A DNA stretch of 64,000 nucleotides, from positions 158,531 to 222,530 of the forward strand of contig DIUY01000009.1 in assembly GCA_002422395.1 (NCBI GenBank), given 5' to 3'. The stretch comes from Methylococcaceae bacterium UBA6146. Its GTDB lineage: Bacteria > Pseudomonadota > Gammaproteobacteria > Methylococcales > Methylomonadaceae. The notes beneath the pieces are model-generated. The model was not told the DNA's origin and did no database searches. It saw only the letters and a program-made list of their open reading frames with translations. Position numbers and translations under genes: made by a program. This document shows, piece by piece, positions 51,442-60,028 of this stretch (within the stretch, counting starts at the first letter, position 1; each line of letters opens with the position of its first letter).

Positions 51442-52165
51442 TTTGAGCCTCCAGTGATTTCATCACGGTTTCGTCAATACCTTTCATCCGCAAGCCAATG
51501 CTTAGCGTATTGATGGGGTTGACTTGGCCGGTTCTAAATGCGCGATAGGCAAGGGTAAGGCCTTGGAACCGTGCTTCTGCGATTTTTAGGTACTGGTCTG
51601 GCTTTTCGAACTCGTCAAGGTGCATAGCTTTGGCAAGCTCCAATTGCCCGAACGGTCTATCTTTGCTCGGCATAGAATCCAGCTTGGACAACACGGCGGT
51701 TGCTAGCATGATATTGTTAGTGGATACAGCAAATTGGCCTAGATTCGCAACTTCAATAGGGCCCGAGCTATCTAACTGCTCAAGGTAGTTGCTTCTTTCC
51801 TGTGTCCCCAAACCTTGCCGAGCAAGCACTTTAACAGGGGAATCATAGAACTGCTTTTGGGGTTGCAATAAGTGATAGGTGGCGCCAGCATCTTTAAACA
51901 CTGTGTCCAATGTTTCTTCTGCCTTGTTCTTAATGGCTAAGATGGCTTCTCTGGTTTCACTTTGCGCTGCATGGGCTCTTTGCTCGGCTCCAATATAGCT
52001 GTTGCTGTTCCAACGGTTTGAGATTTCAAGGCGCTTGACCTTAATGCCAGCGTTGAAGTCGTCAATGAGTTTTAGCATTTGGCGGTGATTTATATCTAGC
52101 TTTGATGCTAGTTCGCCGATTTGCTGGGGGGATAAAAAGGGTACGTTGACTAATTGGTGTTTCAT
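51434..52165 (-). CDS. hypothetical helical protein of element 1
   Basis: A 243-residue, largely helical soluble protein (FLSPQQIGELASKLDINHRQ near the start; AFRTGQVNPINTLSIGLRMK near the end). No signal peptide or membrane helix. Overlaps the next gene by 8 nt. It looks phage-like in composition, but I do not recognise the family. Confidence 0.6.
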   Translation of the reverse strand: MKHQLVNVPFLSPQQIGELASKLDINHRQMLKLIDDFNAGIKVKRLEISNRWNSNSYIGAEQRAHAAQSETREAILAIKNKAEETLDTVFKDAGATYHLLQPQKQFYDSPVKVLARQGLGTQERSNYLEQLDSSGPIEVANLGQFAVSTNNIMLATAVLSKLDSMPSKDRPFGQLELAKAMHLDEFEKPDQYLKIAEARFQGLTLAYRAFRTGQVNPINTLSIGLRMKGIDETVMKSLEAQNA

Positions 52166-52344
52166 GATGTTAGGCCTATATAGATAAATTTAAGGTTTAT
52201 CCGGGGCCTTATAGCGGGGTCTTATCTATCGCCGATAGATGGGGTCAGCGCCAATGCTAACCCGGATGTGGCTATTTTGGCGTGTTGGCGTTTTAAATAA
52301 CGCCAACGTTTGGTGCCTGAGTTCGGCCAGGTTTATGACGGTGC

Positions 52345-52923
52345 TTAGTGGTGAATTGAACCTACCGCAGCCTTCATGATTGTTAGAAGAACCTGGTCGG
52401 GTAAGTCCCCTCTCATGTAGTTATATCCCCAGCACGTCAATCTAACATTTCCTAGTACGTACCCTATTGAGTTATCGATTCTATCTAGGCTTGGGGCAAA
52501 CCATCTGCACTTGTCGGATTCGGCCTTATCATCCCAGCTAAGAGCTAAACCAGTGACAGAACACACCATTGGTTCTAGCAAGCCCTCTATGTCCTCAACG
52601 GTTAGGCTACACTCATGTCCCCGTTTCTTGGCACTTTTTCTACATGCTTTTAACAGGGTCATTGCTGGGTTGGCTTTGTACCAGCGGTAAACAGCTTCTT
52701 TAGCAGCCTCTGGGTTGGCTTTGTACCGGCGTTTAGCGTCTTCTTTTTCTATCTCATACCATCCCGCCCCATGCTTCTTAAATTTTGAGCGGTAACTTTG
52801 CACAACTCTTTTACTAGGTATGTCGCCAAGGTCTTGCCCTATCAGCCTTATGAGTTCGTCGGTGTCTGTAATCCCATTCACCATGTGCTTAGTGACTATT
52901 TCCGCCATTGTTTCTTTTGCCAT
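52345..52923 (-). CDS. HNH-like endonuclease, phage type
   Basis: A 192-residue protein. The N-terminal 60 residues are a helical DNA-binding-like domain. The C-terminal part has the phage HNH pattern: LLEPMVCSVTGLALSWDD, a cysteine, then APSLDRIDNSIGYVLGNVRL and TCWGYNYMRGDL, where PSLDRID..GY..GNVRL is diagnostic. The canonical first histidine is not obvious, so activity is uncertain. Such genes often lie beside terminase genes, as here. Confidence 0.7.
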   Translation of the reverse strand: MAKETMAEIVTKHMVNGITDTDELIRLIGQDLGDIPSKRVVQSYRSKFKKHGAGWYEIEKEDAKRRYKANPEAAKEAVYRWYKANPAMTLLKACRKSAKKRGHECSLTVEDIEGLLEPMVCSVTGLALSWDDKAESDKCRWFAPSLDRIDNSIGYVLGNVRLTCWGYNYMRGDLPDQVLLTIMKAAVGSIHH

Positions 52924-52950
52924 TGTTGTAAGTCCTGTCTAGTGGTTAAG

Positions 52951-53427
52951 TTAAGGTGCTATTATATCGGGGTAATGCCTTCCAAAGCCTCCACTGTTTC
53001 TAGGTGGCGGTTTTATCCCAAGGGCATGTCTGGCCCTACAAACTAGGTTGCAAAACCCAACGTAAGTGGTTTCGAGTCTCTCCCCAAAATGCTCACTGGC
53101 AAGGCTCCAAAGCTCTTGCGTTGTTAGGGCAGGTTCGTCCTCGAGTACGTCTTTTATAAAGGCTATATATCCCACTGGCCCATGCTTTTGCCCCGGAGGG
53201 TTGTAGGCTCTACCCCCGGCACCGCCACATTCAAAACATACCCGACACTTGCCAACGTCATCCGAGAAGTGAGGTCTTTGACATTTCATGCAAAGCATCC
53301 AACCCACGCGCCGAACCATTTTAGGCGGGGTACAATTGCCGTCCATAACCTTTTCGCGCCTGGTTAAATCGCCTGTGTATGACCAGGGTTCTGGTTCGTA
53401 GATGGGTTTGCCTATTAATGGAATCAT
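52951..53427 (-). CDS. hypothetical zinc-finger protein
   Basis: A 158-residue protein with two CxxC knuckles (MLCMKCQRPHFSDDVGKC and CRVCFECGGAGG) suggesting one or two zinc sites, followed by a helical region. No known family. Lies between HNH-like and small unknown genes in the leftward operon. Confidence 0.55.
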   Translation of the reverse strand: MIPLIGKPIYEPEPWSYTGDLTRREKVMDGNCTPPKMVRRVGWMLCMKCQRPHFSDDVGKCRVCFECGGAGGRAYNPPGQKHGPVGYIAFIKDVLEDEPALTTQELWSLASEHFGERLETTYVGFCNLVCRARHALGIKPPPRNSGGFGRHYPDIIAP

Positions 53428-53437
53428 TGGGAACTCC

Positions 53438-53731
53438 TCAAACGTAATGTGCTAAATCTGGTTGACCTTGGTTGATTACAATGCCTTGATTGCCCGTAAA
53501 TTTTGCTTGCTGAGCCTGACATGCCTTAAGCCAGATTTCTTCTGGTACCTCAGGCACAGGTGCGAAATTTAGGCTATTTATACGTAGCTGCTTACTCACG
53601 TTTTCTGCACCGCCTAAGGCCTTGATGACGCCTGGTGCAGTGTTTTCTAGTGCTTCTAGGCTAAGGTCAATGAGCGAGCAAACTTGCAAAGCCTGGAACA
53701 CCGATAGATTTTGTTGGTTAAGCATTTTCAT
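53438..53731 (-). CDS. small hypothetical protein
   Basis: A 97-residue protein (MKMLNQQNLSVFQALQVCSL) overlapping the TerS-like gene by 14 nt. Soluble and helical, with no recognised motif. Position directly after a TerS-like gene suggests a packaging- or interference-related partner, but that is inference. Confidence 0.5.
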   Translation of the reverse strand: MKMLNQQNLSVFQALQVCSLIDLSLEALENTAPGVIKALGGAENVSKQLRINSLNFAPVPEVPEEIWLKACQAQQAKFTGNQGIVINQGQPDLAHYV

Positions 53732-54194
53732 CCCCTGCTTGGTACTTACTTAATAGACTGGTTAGGCTTGCGCGTTCAGTAGGCGACATATTTTGCAGGC
53801 CTTCCACACTTAACCCGGTACTTTCTACCTTCACCTTTAAACGGTCAGACATTTGGTCTCCATAACGGAACTTCAACAACACTTCCAGCAAGCGGTCGCT
53901 TTTCTTGGGAATGGTCAGAATGCCCCCGTTTTCATCTTTCATTATTTGCCCATTAAAGACTATGGGCTCGTTACTGCCTTTGGTGGCACGGGCATAGGCT
54001 TCATCAAGTAAGCTATCAAGCGCTATCTCAATTGCCTGGTCCCAATTAGCGGCAAACTCAGCATCCGCTTTCCTGATGTCATAAGCATAGCGCCGACTAA
54101 TCCCAATTGCTTTTGCTGCTTCGCCTGGTGATGCGGTTTCTTCTAGCACCTCCAGAAAAAGAGCCTTAGCCTTTGCTGTTACTTTACTTGCCAT
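53718..54194 (-). CDS. terminase small subunit-like protein
   Basis: A 158-residue protein with an N-terminal helix-turn-helix (SPGEAAKAIGISRRYAYDIR), then WDQAIEIALDSLLDEAYARA, GSNEPIVFNGQI and SDRLLEVLLKFRYGDQ, the usual layout of phage small terminases that recognise packaging sites. No large terminase is in the element. In phage satellites an orphan TerS redirects helper packaging. First gene of the leftward operon after the origin region. Confidence 0.65.
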   Translation of the reverse strand: MASKVTAKAKALFLEVLEETASPGEAAKAIGISRRYAYDIRKADAEFAANWDQAIEIALDSLLDEAYARATKGSNEPIVFNGQIMKDENGGILTIPKKSDRLLEVLLKFRYGDQMSDRLKVKVESTGLSVEGLQNMSPTERASLTSLLSKYQAGDENA

Positions 54195-54479
54195 TATTAA
54201 ATCCTCATAGAATGTGTTAGGTAAAGTTATTATGCCGTGTTCTCAATACGTTGGCGTTTATTATTCCCCTTCATAATCAAGGGGATGATTGATTTAACGG
54301 AATGATTAGTAATCATAGGGCTTAGGTTTTAAGGGTGGATTCGGCTAGGTTTGGGGTATGGTCTTAAAAGCAATACGAATGCAATACAACTAGGCCTTGT
54401 GCGTGTGCACGTGATAGTGAGCAGATGGGAAGTTGGAGGGATTTTTTGATGCGAAGATGATGGGGATTTTTAGCCGTGA

Positions 54480-55505
54480 AGGTTGAACCGTAAAGATTGA
54501 GCAGATTGCGAGGATTAACTAACTTCTAGGCTTCGTGGTCGAACGTTTCGAGTCCGACAAGCTGAATGTATGTATAAGGCCTAACACTCACTTAACGAGC
54601 CTTAAACCTCACACACCTTTTTGACTGGCTCAACTAATATGGCCAAGGTGGGACTGATTCGACCAGGGTTTTAACGGGTAAGTCTAAGGAGGTGTTACGT
54701 AACACCCCTTTGTAACCCTAAAAAAAAATCGTAAGCCATTGATAAAAAAGGCTTGTAACGCTTGTAACGTTTGTATCACTATTTTTCCTTATAGCTAAAC
54801 GGTAAATCATGTAGCTGTCATCAGTAATGCTATGTGCTTATAGTCTTATTTTAGTTTATATAAATTAAGTGTTACAAGTGTTACAAGAGTTACAAGCCTT
54901 ATGCACCAAGGCTTCGGGCTGTAACGCTTGAGCTTAAAGGATGCGCTACAAGCGTTACAAATGGCTTTAGCCGCGAAGACAAAGGGGATTTATTGACGCT
55001 AAGGATGTGCAGATTGTGAGGATTAACTAACTTCTAGCCTCCGTAGCCGAGTTTTAATTGCTTGAGTAAGCAAACGGCCTGACAAGCACCTAAAACTGAT
55101 TGTGGACTGTTTAATCTTCCCGCCTTTTTGAATCGCTCAACTACTACGGCCGGGGTGGGACAATATCGGCCAGGTTTTGTCTTTGCTTCTAATACCCCTT
55201 AGGACTTGATGCTTTAAGTAGTTTTGGCGATTCGGTTCTGCTGCGTGTTTATTTAAGATAAACACACGCACAGAACCAACTTAATCGGTGGTTCTGTGTT
55301 GGTTCTGTGCATCAGACAATAGGCTTTATAAGCTATTGATTTCGTTTGGTTCTGTCTGACAGAACCAAAAAACAGAACCACAGAACCAAAAAACGTAAAA
55401 CCTGGTCGATTTAGCATAAGCTATTGATTTCGTTTGGTTCTGTCAGAAATAGCCAAAATGCTAAAAAAGGCCAAAACACGTACAGAACCACAGAACCAAT
55501 ACGAA
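54480..55505. repeat. iteron-rich putative replication origin
   Basis: No gene is visible between the TerS-like and primase genes (54195-55505). The region holds: a 16-bp palindrome GGTGTTACGTAACACC (54691); TTGTAACG-type iterons at 54751-54776 and oppositely oriented GTTACAAG iterons at 54869-54897 and 54921-54960; eleven GGTTCTG/CAGAACC motifs from 55234 to 55497; a 29-bp direct repeat at 55328-55356 and 55416-55444; and a duplicated block of about 150 bp (54502-54653 and 55010-55161). Such clusters next to a primase-helicase mark an origin like P4 ori/crr. Confidence 0.75.
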
Positions 55506-57560
55506 TCAATCACTTAGGCTGTTTTTCAGTTCTACACAAATTTCCATTGCACCCTTGGGGTTGTTGCCTTTCCGCTCTCTCCATACAGATGGACCGTCAA
55601 TAGTTTCCAACGCCTTTTCCTTATTTTGGGGTATAGCCTTGTCAATATCTGCTCTTACAGTAGATGGCTTTCTACCCGTCATCGCCATGACAGCATCAAC
55701 CAAGGCAGTTAATGGAAAACGTTCCCCGTGCTCTAAAGCCAACTGACAAGCCAAGGCAACAATCGGGTTGGGTTCATCAAACACAGGCATGTCCACTGCC
55801 ATAACGCTAGGCCTTAGCACCGCCGAAGTCCCCACCTTGTCTAAACTAAAACGGCTGGGGCCTTCCGCCTCGGCATCTTTTTGTTTTTTCACTGCCACGG
55901 TGATGGGGCCGTTATTGGCGTTTCTAACCACTTCGATAGTTGTATCCATTGCACCCAATAACGCCGTGCTTCCCCGCATACCTTTAGCGGAATCTTTGCC
56001 CGAGTGATGAACCACGATAACGGTGGCGCCTGTTTTATCAAGTAACCGTTTCATGCTGGCAATATACAAGCCCATGTCTTTGGCGCTGTTCTCGTCCGCA
56101 CCGGCGGCGGTTTGGTTTAAGGTGTCAATAACTACCAACTTCAAGGGCCCCAAGGTTTCAAACTGTAAAACAATTTCATCGGCAAAGGCTTTGGCTTCTT
56201 TCTCTGTGGATAGGTTGAGCGCGCTTTTCATCAACCTAAAAGGTTCAACGGGCAAACTGTCAACATATTCGGCTTCCCAAGCATCAACCCGCGGATTGAA
56301 ACCGGCTGAACCCTCAGCGGCGATGTAAAGGACATTGCCCGCTACCACCTTGCGCCCGTGCCAGTGGGTGTCACTGGCTATTGCCATTGCTATATCAAGG
56401 GCAAGGAAGGATTTGCCTGAACTCGGCGCGCCATAAATGGCAACAAGTCCGGCCTCAGGCAATAACCCCGGTATCAGCCATTTAGGTGGCGGCAACGCTT
56501 TCATCTCGGCCCTAGACAATATCGGCCAACGTAACGCGCCTGGCTCCGCACCGTCAACCGGGTCGAAGTCATCAAAATCGTCATCCTCAACCACAACACC
56601 GTTATGTTGCTTCATGACCTCAAACAAATAGGCGATAGTGACAGGTTTGCCGCCCCTAGACGTGTCATGCAAACTGTCCCAGCGTCTGGCGTTGATTTCG
56701 TAGCAGTCTGAATACTCGGCATCGCCAGCACTCCAGGCTAAGAACTCTTCGCGCCCTTCGCCAGCCGTGGCATGGTGACAAGCACACATCAGGTCAAACC
56801 ATTTGCCATTTTCGTTAAAGCCCTCAACATCCAACTGCTCAAGCGTTTTTTCTAAACCGCTTGGGGACAGTTCGCCCCAACGTTCATGTTTTGCACCCTC
56901 AGGCCGTTTAGTTGAACGTTCCAACAGTTTGCGCAACGCTTCCGGTGCTTTGGGTCTTCTCAAGCCAAAGGTGGGGGCGGGTTGGTACAATTTGCCAGTG
57001 TCAGGATGGATGGAACCGGCGGCGACAACTTGACCGCCCAAGGTTTTGAAGTCAATGCCTGGGTACATTTCCAACGAGCCGACAATAGATAAGCCTTCTG
57101 GCTTGGTGAGGTAATAATGAAAACCGCCGCCACCCGTATGGACACATGGCGTTTTTGACAAATCAAGGCGCAAATCCTTGACCAGTTCGGCCAGTGAATC
57201 ACGGCCAGCGGGGTAGTTTCTGGGGTCAACATCAATAATGAGGTCAGAAGCGGACAACCTAACACCGACGTTTAAGCCTTTTTGCTTGGCTTGATGTAAA
57301 ACACTGGCCGAATCTATTGCAATATGTGTCCAGTTAGTGGCTACAGGCTTTTTGCCCTTTAAAAGGATTAACTCATCGCCAGAGTCAACATAAGGCTGCA
57401 TCAACTCAAATGCTGGTGTTGTTGACTGTCCAACTGGGCTATGATTTACCTCAACATGTTTGTTGTTGGCATGTTGTTGCAAGTCCTGTGGATGATTGAA
57501 GGTATTGCCCGCATCAAGCTCTCCTTGATGTGGGCATTTTTTTGCCTGTTGATTAGTCAT
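55506..57560 (-). CDS. primase-polymerase / RepA-like helicase fusion
   Basis: A 684-residue replication protein. Residues about 50-210 are a bifunctional primase-polymerase domain (VGVRLSASDLIIDVDPRNYP, TGGGGFHYYLTKPEGL, GIDFKTLGGQVVAAGSIHPD). From about 340 it is a RepA-type AAA helicase: PGLLPEAGLVAIYGAPSSGK with SFLALDIAM as Walker A, LVVIDTLNQTAAGADENSAK as Walker B, VHHSGKDSAKGMRGSTALLG. The C-terminus has a winged-helix look. It lies directly beside the iteron region, so it should initiate element replication. It overlaps the AlpA-like gene by 8 nt. Confidence 0.88.
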   Translation of the reverse strand: MTNQQAKKCPHQGELDAGNTFNHPQDLQQHANNKHVEVNHSPVGQSTTPAFELMQPYVDSGDELILLKGKKPVATNWTHIAIDSASVLHQAKQKGLNVGVRLSASDLIIDVDPRNYPAGRDSLAELVKDLRLDLSKTPCVHTGGGGFHYYLTKPEGLSIVGSLEMYPGIDFKTLGGQVVAAGSIHPDTGKLYQPAPTFGLRRPKAPEALRKLLERSTKRPEGAKHERWGELSPSGLEKTLEQLDVEGFNENGKWFDLMCACHHATAGEGREEFLAWSAGDAEYSDCYEINARRWDSLHDTSRGGKPVTIAYLFEVMKQHNGVVVEDDDFDDFDPVDGAEPGALRWPILSRAEMKALPPPKWLIPGLLPEAGLVAIYGAPSSGKSFLALDIAMAIASDTHWHGRKVVAGNVLYIAAEGSAGFNPRVDAWEAEYVDSLPVEPFRLMKSALNLSTEKEAKAFADEIVLQFETLGPLKLVVIDTLNQTAAGADENSAKDMGLYIASMKRLLDKTGATVIVVHHSGKDSAKGMRGSTALLGAMDTTIEVVRNANNGPITVAVKKQKDAEAEGPSRFSLDKVGTSAVLRPSVMAVDMPVFDEPNPIVALACQLALEHGERFPLTALVDAVMAMTGRKPSTVRADIDKAIPQNKEKALETIDGPSVWRERKGNNPKGAMEICVELKNSLSD

Positions 57561-57807
57561 GACTAACCACCTCAGCTTTTACATTCCCACGCAAATCGCC
57601 AACGCGATACCGGATAGTGCTACCAATTTTGACAAATCTGGGTCCACCGCCTTGGCATCTGTACCATGCTAGGGTTTGTCTTTTAAGACTAAGAAACGCT
57701 GCGGCTTCTGCTGGTGTCAGTAAGGCCTCATCGGGAAGGGCATAAAGAGCTGTTATCTCTTCGGGGGTAAATGTGCGGATTACATCGGGGTCTTTTGGCT
57801 TAGCCAT
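57553..57807 (-). CDS. AlpA-like helix-turn-helix regulator
   Basis: An 84-residue protein when started at the ATG at 57807 (MAKPKDPDVIRTFTPEEITA; GGAA upstream); a GTG-initiated frame is 20 codons longer. It has the excisionase/AlpA winged-helix pattern LLTPAEAAAFLSLKRQTLAW with YRCQGGGPRFVKIGSTIRYR. Such proteins activate integrase or excision genes of satellites. It overlaps the primase start by 8 nt. Confidence 0.85.
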   Translation of the reverse strand: MAKPKDPDVIRTFTPEEITALYALPDEALLTPAEAAAFLSLKRQTLAWYRCQGGGPRFVKIGSTIRYRVGDLRGNVKAEVVSHD

Positions 57808-58130
57808 GACAGTGATTCCAATAAAGGTTCCAAGTACAGCAAAACGCTGTTGCTTGGACTGTTCCACCAGTCTAAGGCGGAATAGGCTTTATTGGCCCCA
57901 CTCAGTCGGTGTGGGTAAGGCGGCATTGATTTGCACTAAATGCTAGCTGTTTTCTTCACCAAGGCAACTCGGTTATTGGCTCAAATTATATCAAAATGAT
58001 TACAGGGTTAACACCAACGTTTCGCCAATATGCCCAAGTTGCCAAAGGGCTTGCGAACGGTGTTAGGCAGGTACTTTACAGCCTTATAGCCGCATTAAGC
58101 CGTCAGCGTTACCTAAACAACACACAACGG
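57808..58130. other. intergenic region between regulator and integrase
   Basis: About 320 bp with no supported gene. It lies upstream of the AlpA-like gene, so it probably carries the promoter for the leftward alpA-primase unit; no boxes are clear by eye. Confidence 0.4.
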
Positions 58131-59306
58131 CTATTCTTTCAACGTCAGCGGCCAGGTTCCGTTATATTCCAAACCCAAAGCATCCAATATCTTCGCGGTG
58201 GCTTTCTCTTGCAGGGTTCTTAAGTAATCCAATGACGGGTTCAAATACCCCATAGTCACGTTATTGGTGGCATGGTTTAACAGGAACTTCAATTCGGCCA
58301 GTGGTACACCCGATTCTTGCGCCAATGTTGCATAGGTATGGCGTAAAGCATGGCCCGTTAAATCGTTCAACTCCCATTGTTGAACTTCGGCCACATGACC
58401 GCTTTTGCTTTCCGACGGGAACAACCACGGGGATTTTCTAAAGTAGATGGCGTTTTCTGTTATGCGATGGTTGATAAGTGCCTGCAAGGGTTCTGATAAG
58501 GGGAGGTCAAAAGCGCGAGCTGAACCGCCTTTTGGTTTGGGTACATGCAACGCACCGGGTAAAACCTGGTCGATTCTGGCTTCTATGGCGCTTGTTCTTC
58601 TCATGCCGGTTAGGATGATGAATAAGTGCATATCGCGGCGGATAGGGTTCAGTTTTAACACTGCTTCGCCCCATGCTTTCAACTTCTCACTATTGGCATC
58701 AACCTTGCGCCTTTTCAATCCGTGATAGTCCACGTTGTTGGTCGGGTTGCTTGGCAGGTCGGGGTGTTCCCTTAACCCTCTATTGTAAAGTGCCCTCAAA
58801 ACACGGTAGCAACTATCGGCCGTTGTAGCGCCATGCTGTTTGGTGATTTTCCCGTGTCTCAACCTAACGCCTGTGCGGTCGGTGCCAATATCGGCCAGTG
58901 TCTTATCTAACCAATCTGGTAGGTACTGTTCCATATTGTAGGTGTAATTGTGTTTGGTCTTCGCAGATAGCGATTTAGCCGAAAGGTGCAGGTTTAACGC
59001 TTCCCGCAATGTTATGCCTTTGGCCTTGGCTTTCCGCCGTTCTTCATTGGGGTTGGTGCCGTCGCGCATCTCCACTAATATCTGTCTGGCTTTTGCCCTT
59101 GCGTCCTTCGCATTCATTGCGGGTGCGTCCCCGAATTTTGCGCGGACTTGTTTTCCATTCACCAATGATTGAACATAAAAAGAGCGCTTGGTGGGAGTGA
59201 TGATAAGATAGAACCCGCGCAATTCGGTATCGGCAAATTGGATGGTTTTGCCCTTATCAGGCGATGGGGTTTTTTCTAAAATGGCTTGTGATATTTTGGT
59301 TTGCAT
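58131..59306 (-). CDS. tyrosine-recombinase integrase
   Basis: A 391-aa P4-type integrase. An N-terminal arm-binding domain (FADTELRGFYLIITPTKRSF, VRAKFGDAPAMNAKDARAKA) is followed by a core-binding domain and the catalytic domain with the first arginine in ILTGMRRTSAIEAR, HALRHTYATLAQESGV (H-x-x-R), and the nucleophile tyrosine in NNVTMGYLNPS. It lies 190 bp from att core 2 and should recombine the tRNA-Thr core. Confidence 0.93.
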   Translation of the reverse strand: MQTKISQAILEKTPSPDKGKTIQFADTELRGFYLIITPTKRSFYVQSLVNGKQVRAKFGDAPAMNAKDARAKARQILVEMRDGTNPNEERRKAKAKGITLREALNLHLSAKSLSAKTKHNYTYNMEQYLPDWLDKTLADIGTDRTGVRLRHGKITKQHGATTADSCYRVLRALYNRGLREHPDLPSNPTNNVDYHGLKRRKVDANSEKLKAWGEAVLKLNPIRRDMHLFIILTGMRRTSAIEARIDQVLPGALHVPKPKGGSARAFDLPLSEPLQALINHRITENAIYFRKSPWLFPSESKSGHVAEVQQWELNDLTGHALRHTYATLAQESGVPLAELKFLLNHATNNVTMGYLNPSLDYLRTLQEKATAKILDALGLEYNGTWPLTLKE

Positions 59307-59498
59307 GGTTAGGCTCCTTGGTGGTTAAGGGGGTGATCGGAACACAACCTAAACACGGAAATTTCGCCCTTAAGCAGGCTAGATTTTGTGTGTTTTTTAG
59401 TGCTTTCCCCTCAAGAAGTCCTATTATGTCGTTGTTTTTCTTGTCTGTAAGCGATCAAAACCATATAATTTCAAATCATGGCACATCTAATGCTTACC

Positions 59499-59550
59499 GA
59501 TTTGTAATCAGCCGGTCGCGGGTTCGAGTCCCATCTCCAGCTCCAAAGAA
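59499..59550 (+). repeat. attachment site core 2
   Basis: Identical to the tRNA-Thr 3' core at 49061-49112, but the bases upstream (TGCTTACC) do not continue the tRNA, so it is an att site and not a gene. It separates elements 1 and 2. Confidence 0.95.
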
Positions 59551-59553
59551 TAC

Positions 59554-59587
59554 AAGGACTTAGGTGCAAATCTAAGTCCTTTTTTTA
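59554..59587 (+). terminator. terminator at left end of element 2
   Basis: AAGGACTTAG and CTAAGTCCTT form a stem followed by a run of seven T. A near-identical terminator follows att core 3. Confidence 0.88.
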
Positions 59588-59749
59588 TGTCCGTTGTCCA
59601 CTGATTGCCCACTTCAAAATAACAACCGACAACAAATCACCACAAAAATCCCTTCCCGCGTTTATTCTTACCACCCCGCTAACAACTTTAGCAATCCCCT
59701 TTTATAAAGTGCCAGCAATTACCCCAAATGGGATAATTTGCCTAGTTAA

Positions 59750-59971
59750 TGGACAATTAATAGCAAGGCGAATGTAACATCAGCGTGGCTGGATATAAAC
59801 ACAAAAGCCTATAATGACCTGACAGATAAGTTTGAATTGCTGGCTAGGGGCGGCAATGATGCTGATACAACGGTTGATTTTTTCGAGGGTGTGAGAAGTT
59901 ATGACGAGCATTTTGATATTATTAACGCTATTCAAGAGCTTATAGAGTTAACAATACCTTTGGTTGATTAA
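59750..59971 (+). CDS. hypothetical ORF without clear start
   Basis: A 73-codon frame lacking an ATG, bounded upstream by a stop. It encodes KAYNDLTDKFELLARGGNDA, then VDFFEGVRSYDEHFDIINAI and IELTIPLVD, composition typical of real coding. It probably is the 3' end of a gene truncated near the element boundary. The rest of 59588-60028 shows no gene. Confidence 0.4.
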   Translation, partial: WTINSKANVTSAWLDINTKAYNDLTDKFELLARGGNDADTTVDFFEGVRSYDEHFDIINAIQELIELTIPLVD

Positions 59972-60028
59972 ATTGGCATGTTTACCTAGTTTTTCCTAAC
60001 TCTTGATTGTCTTTTTAAACTAATTTAT

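Larger units (their letters stand above)
49061..59550. mobile_element. integrated element 1 in tRNA-Thr (satellite-like, 10.4 kb)
   Basis: The segment between att cores 1 and 2 has a tyrosine integrase next to the right core, an AlpA-like regulator, a primase-helicase, an iteron-rich origin, a TerS-like protein, an HNH-like protein and several unknown genes. Nearly all genes read leftward. It has no capsid, tail, portal or large terminase genes, so it is not a full prophage; the set fits a phage satellite of the P4/PICI style or a small integrative plasmid. Confidence 0.8.

Noticed and set aside
57996..58223. 75-codon plus-strand frame near the integrase
   Set aside because: It overlaps the integrase 3' end in antisense, has no ribosome site and no family features.
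59499..59545. A second and third tRNA-Thr gene at the att cores (59499 and 63632)
   Set aside because: Only the 3' half from the anticodon stem is present; there is no acceptor 5' strand, D-arm or promoter, so they are attachment sites.
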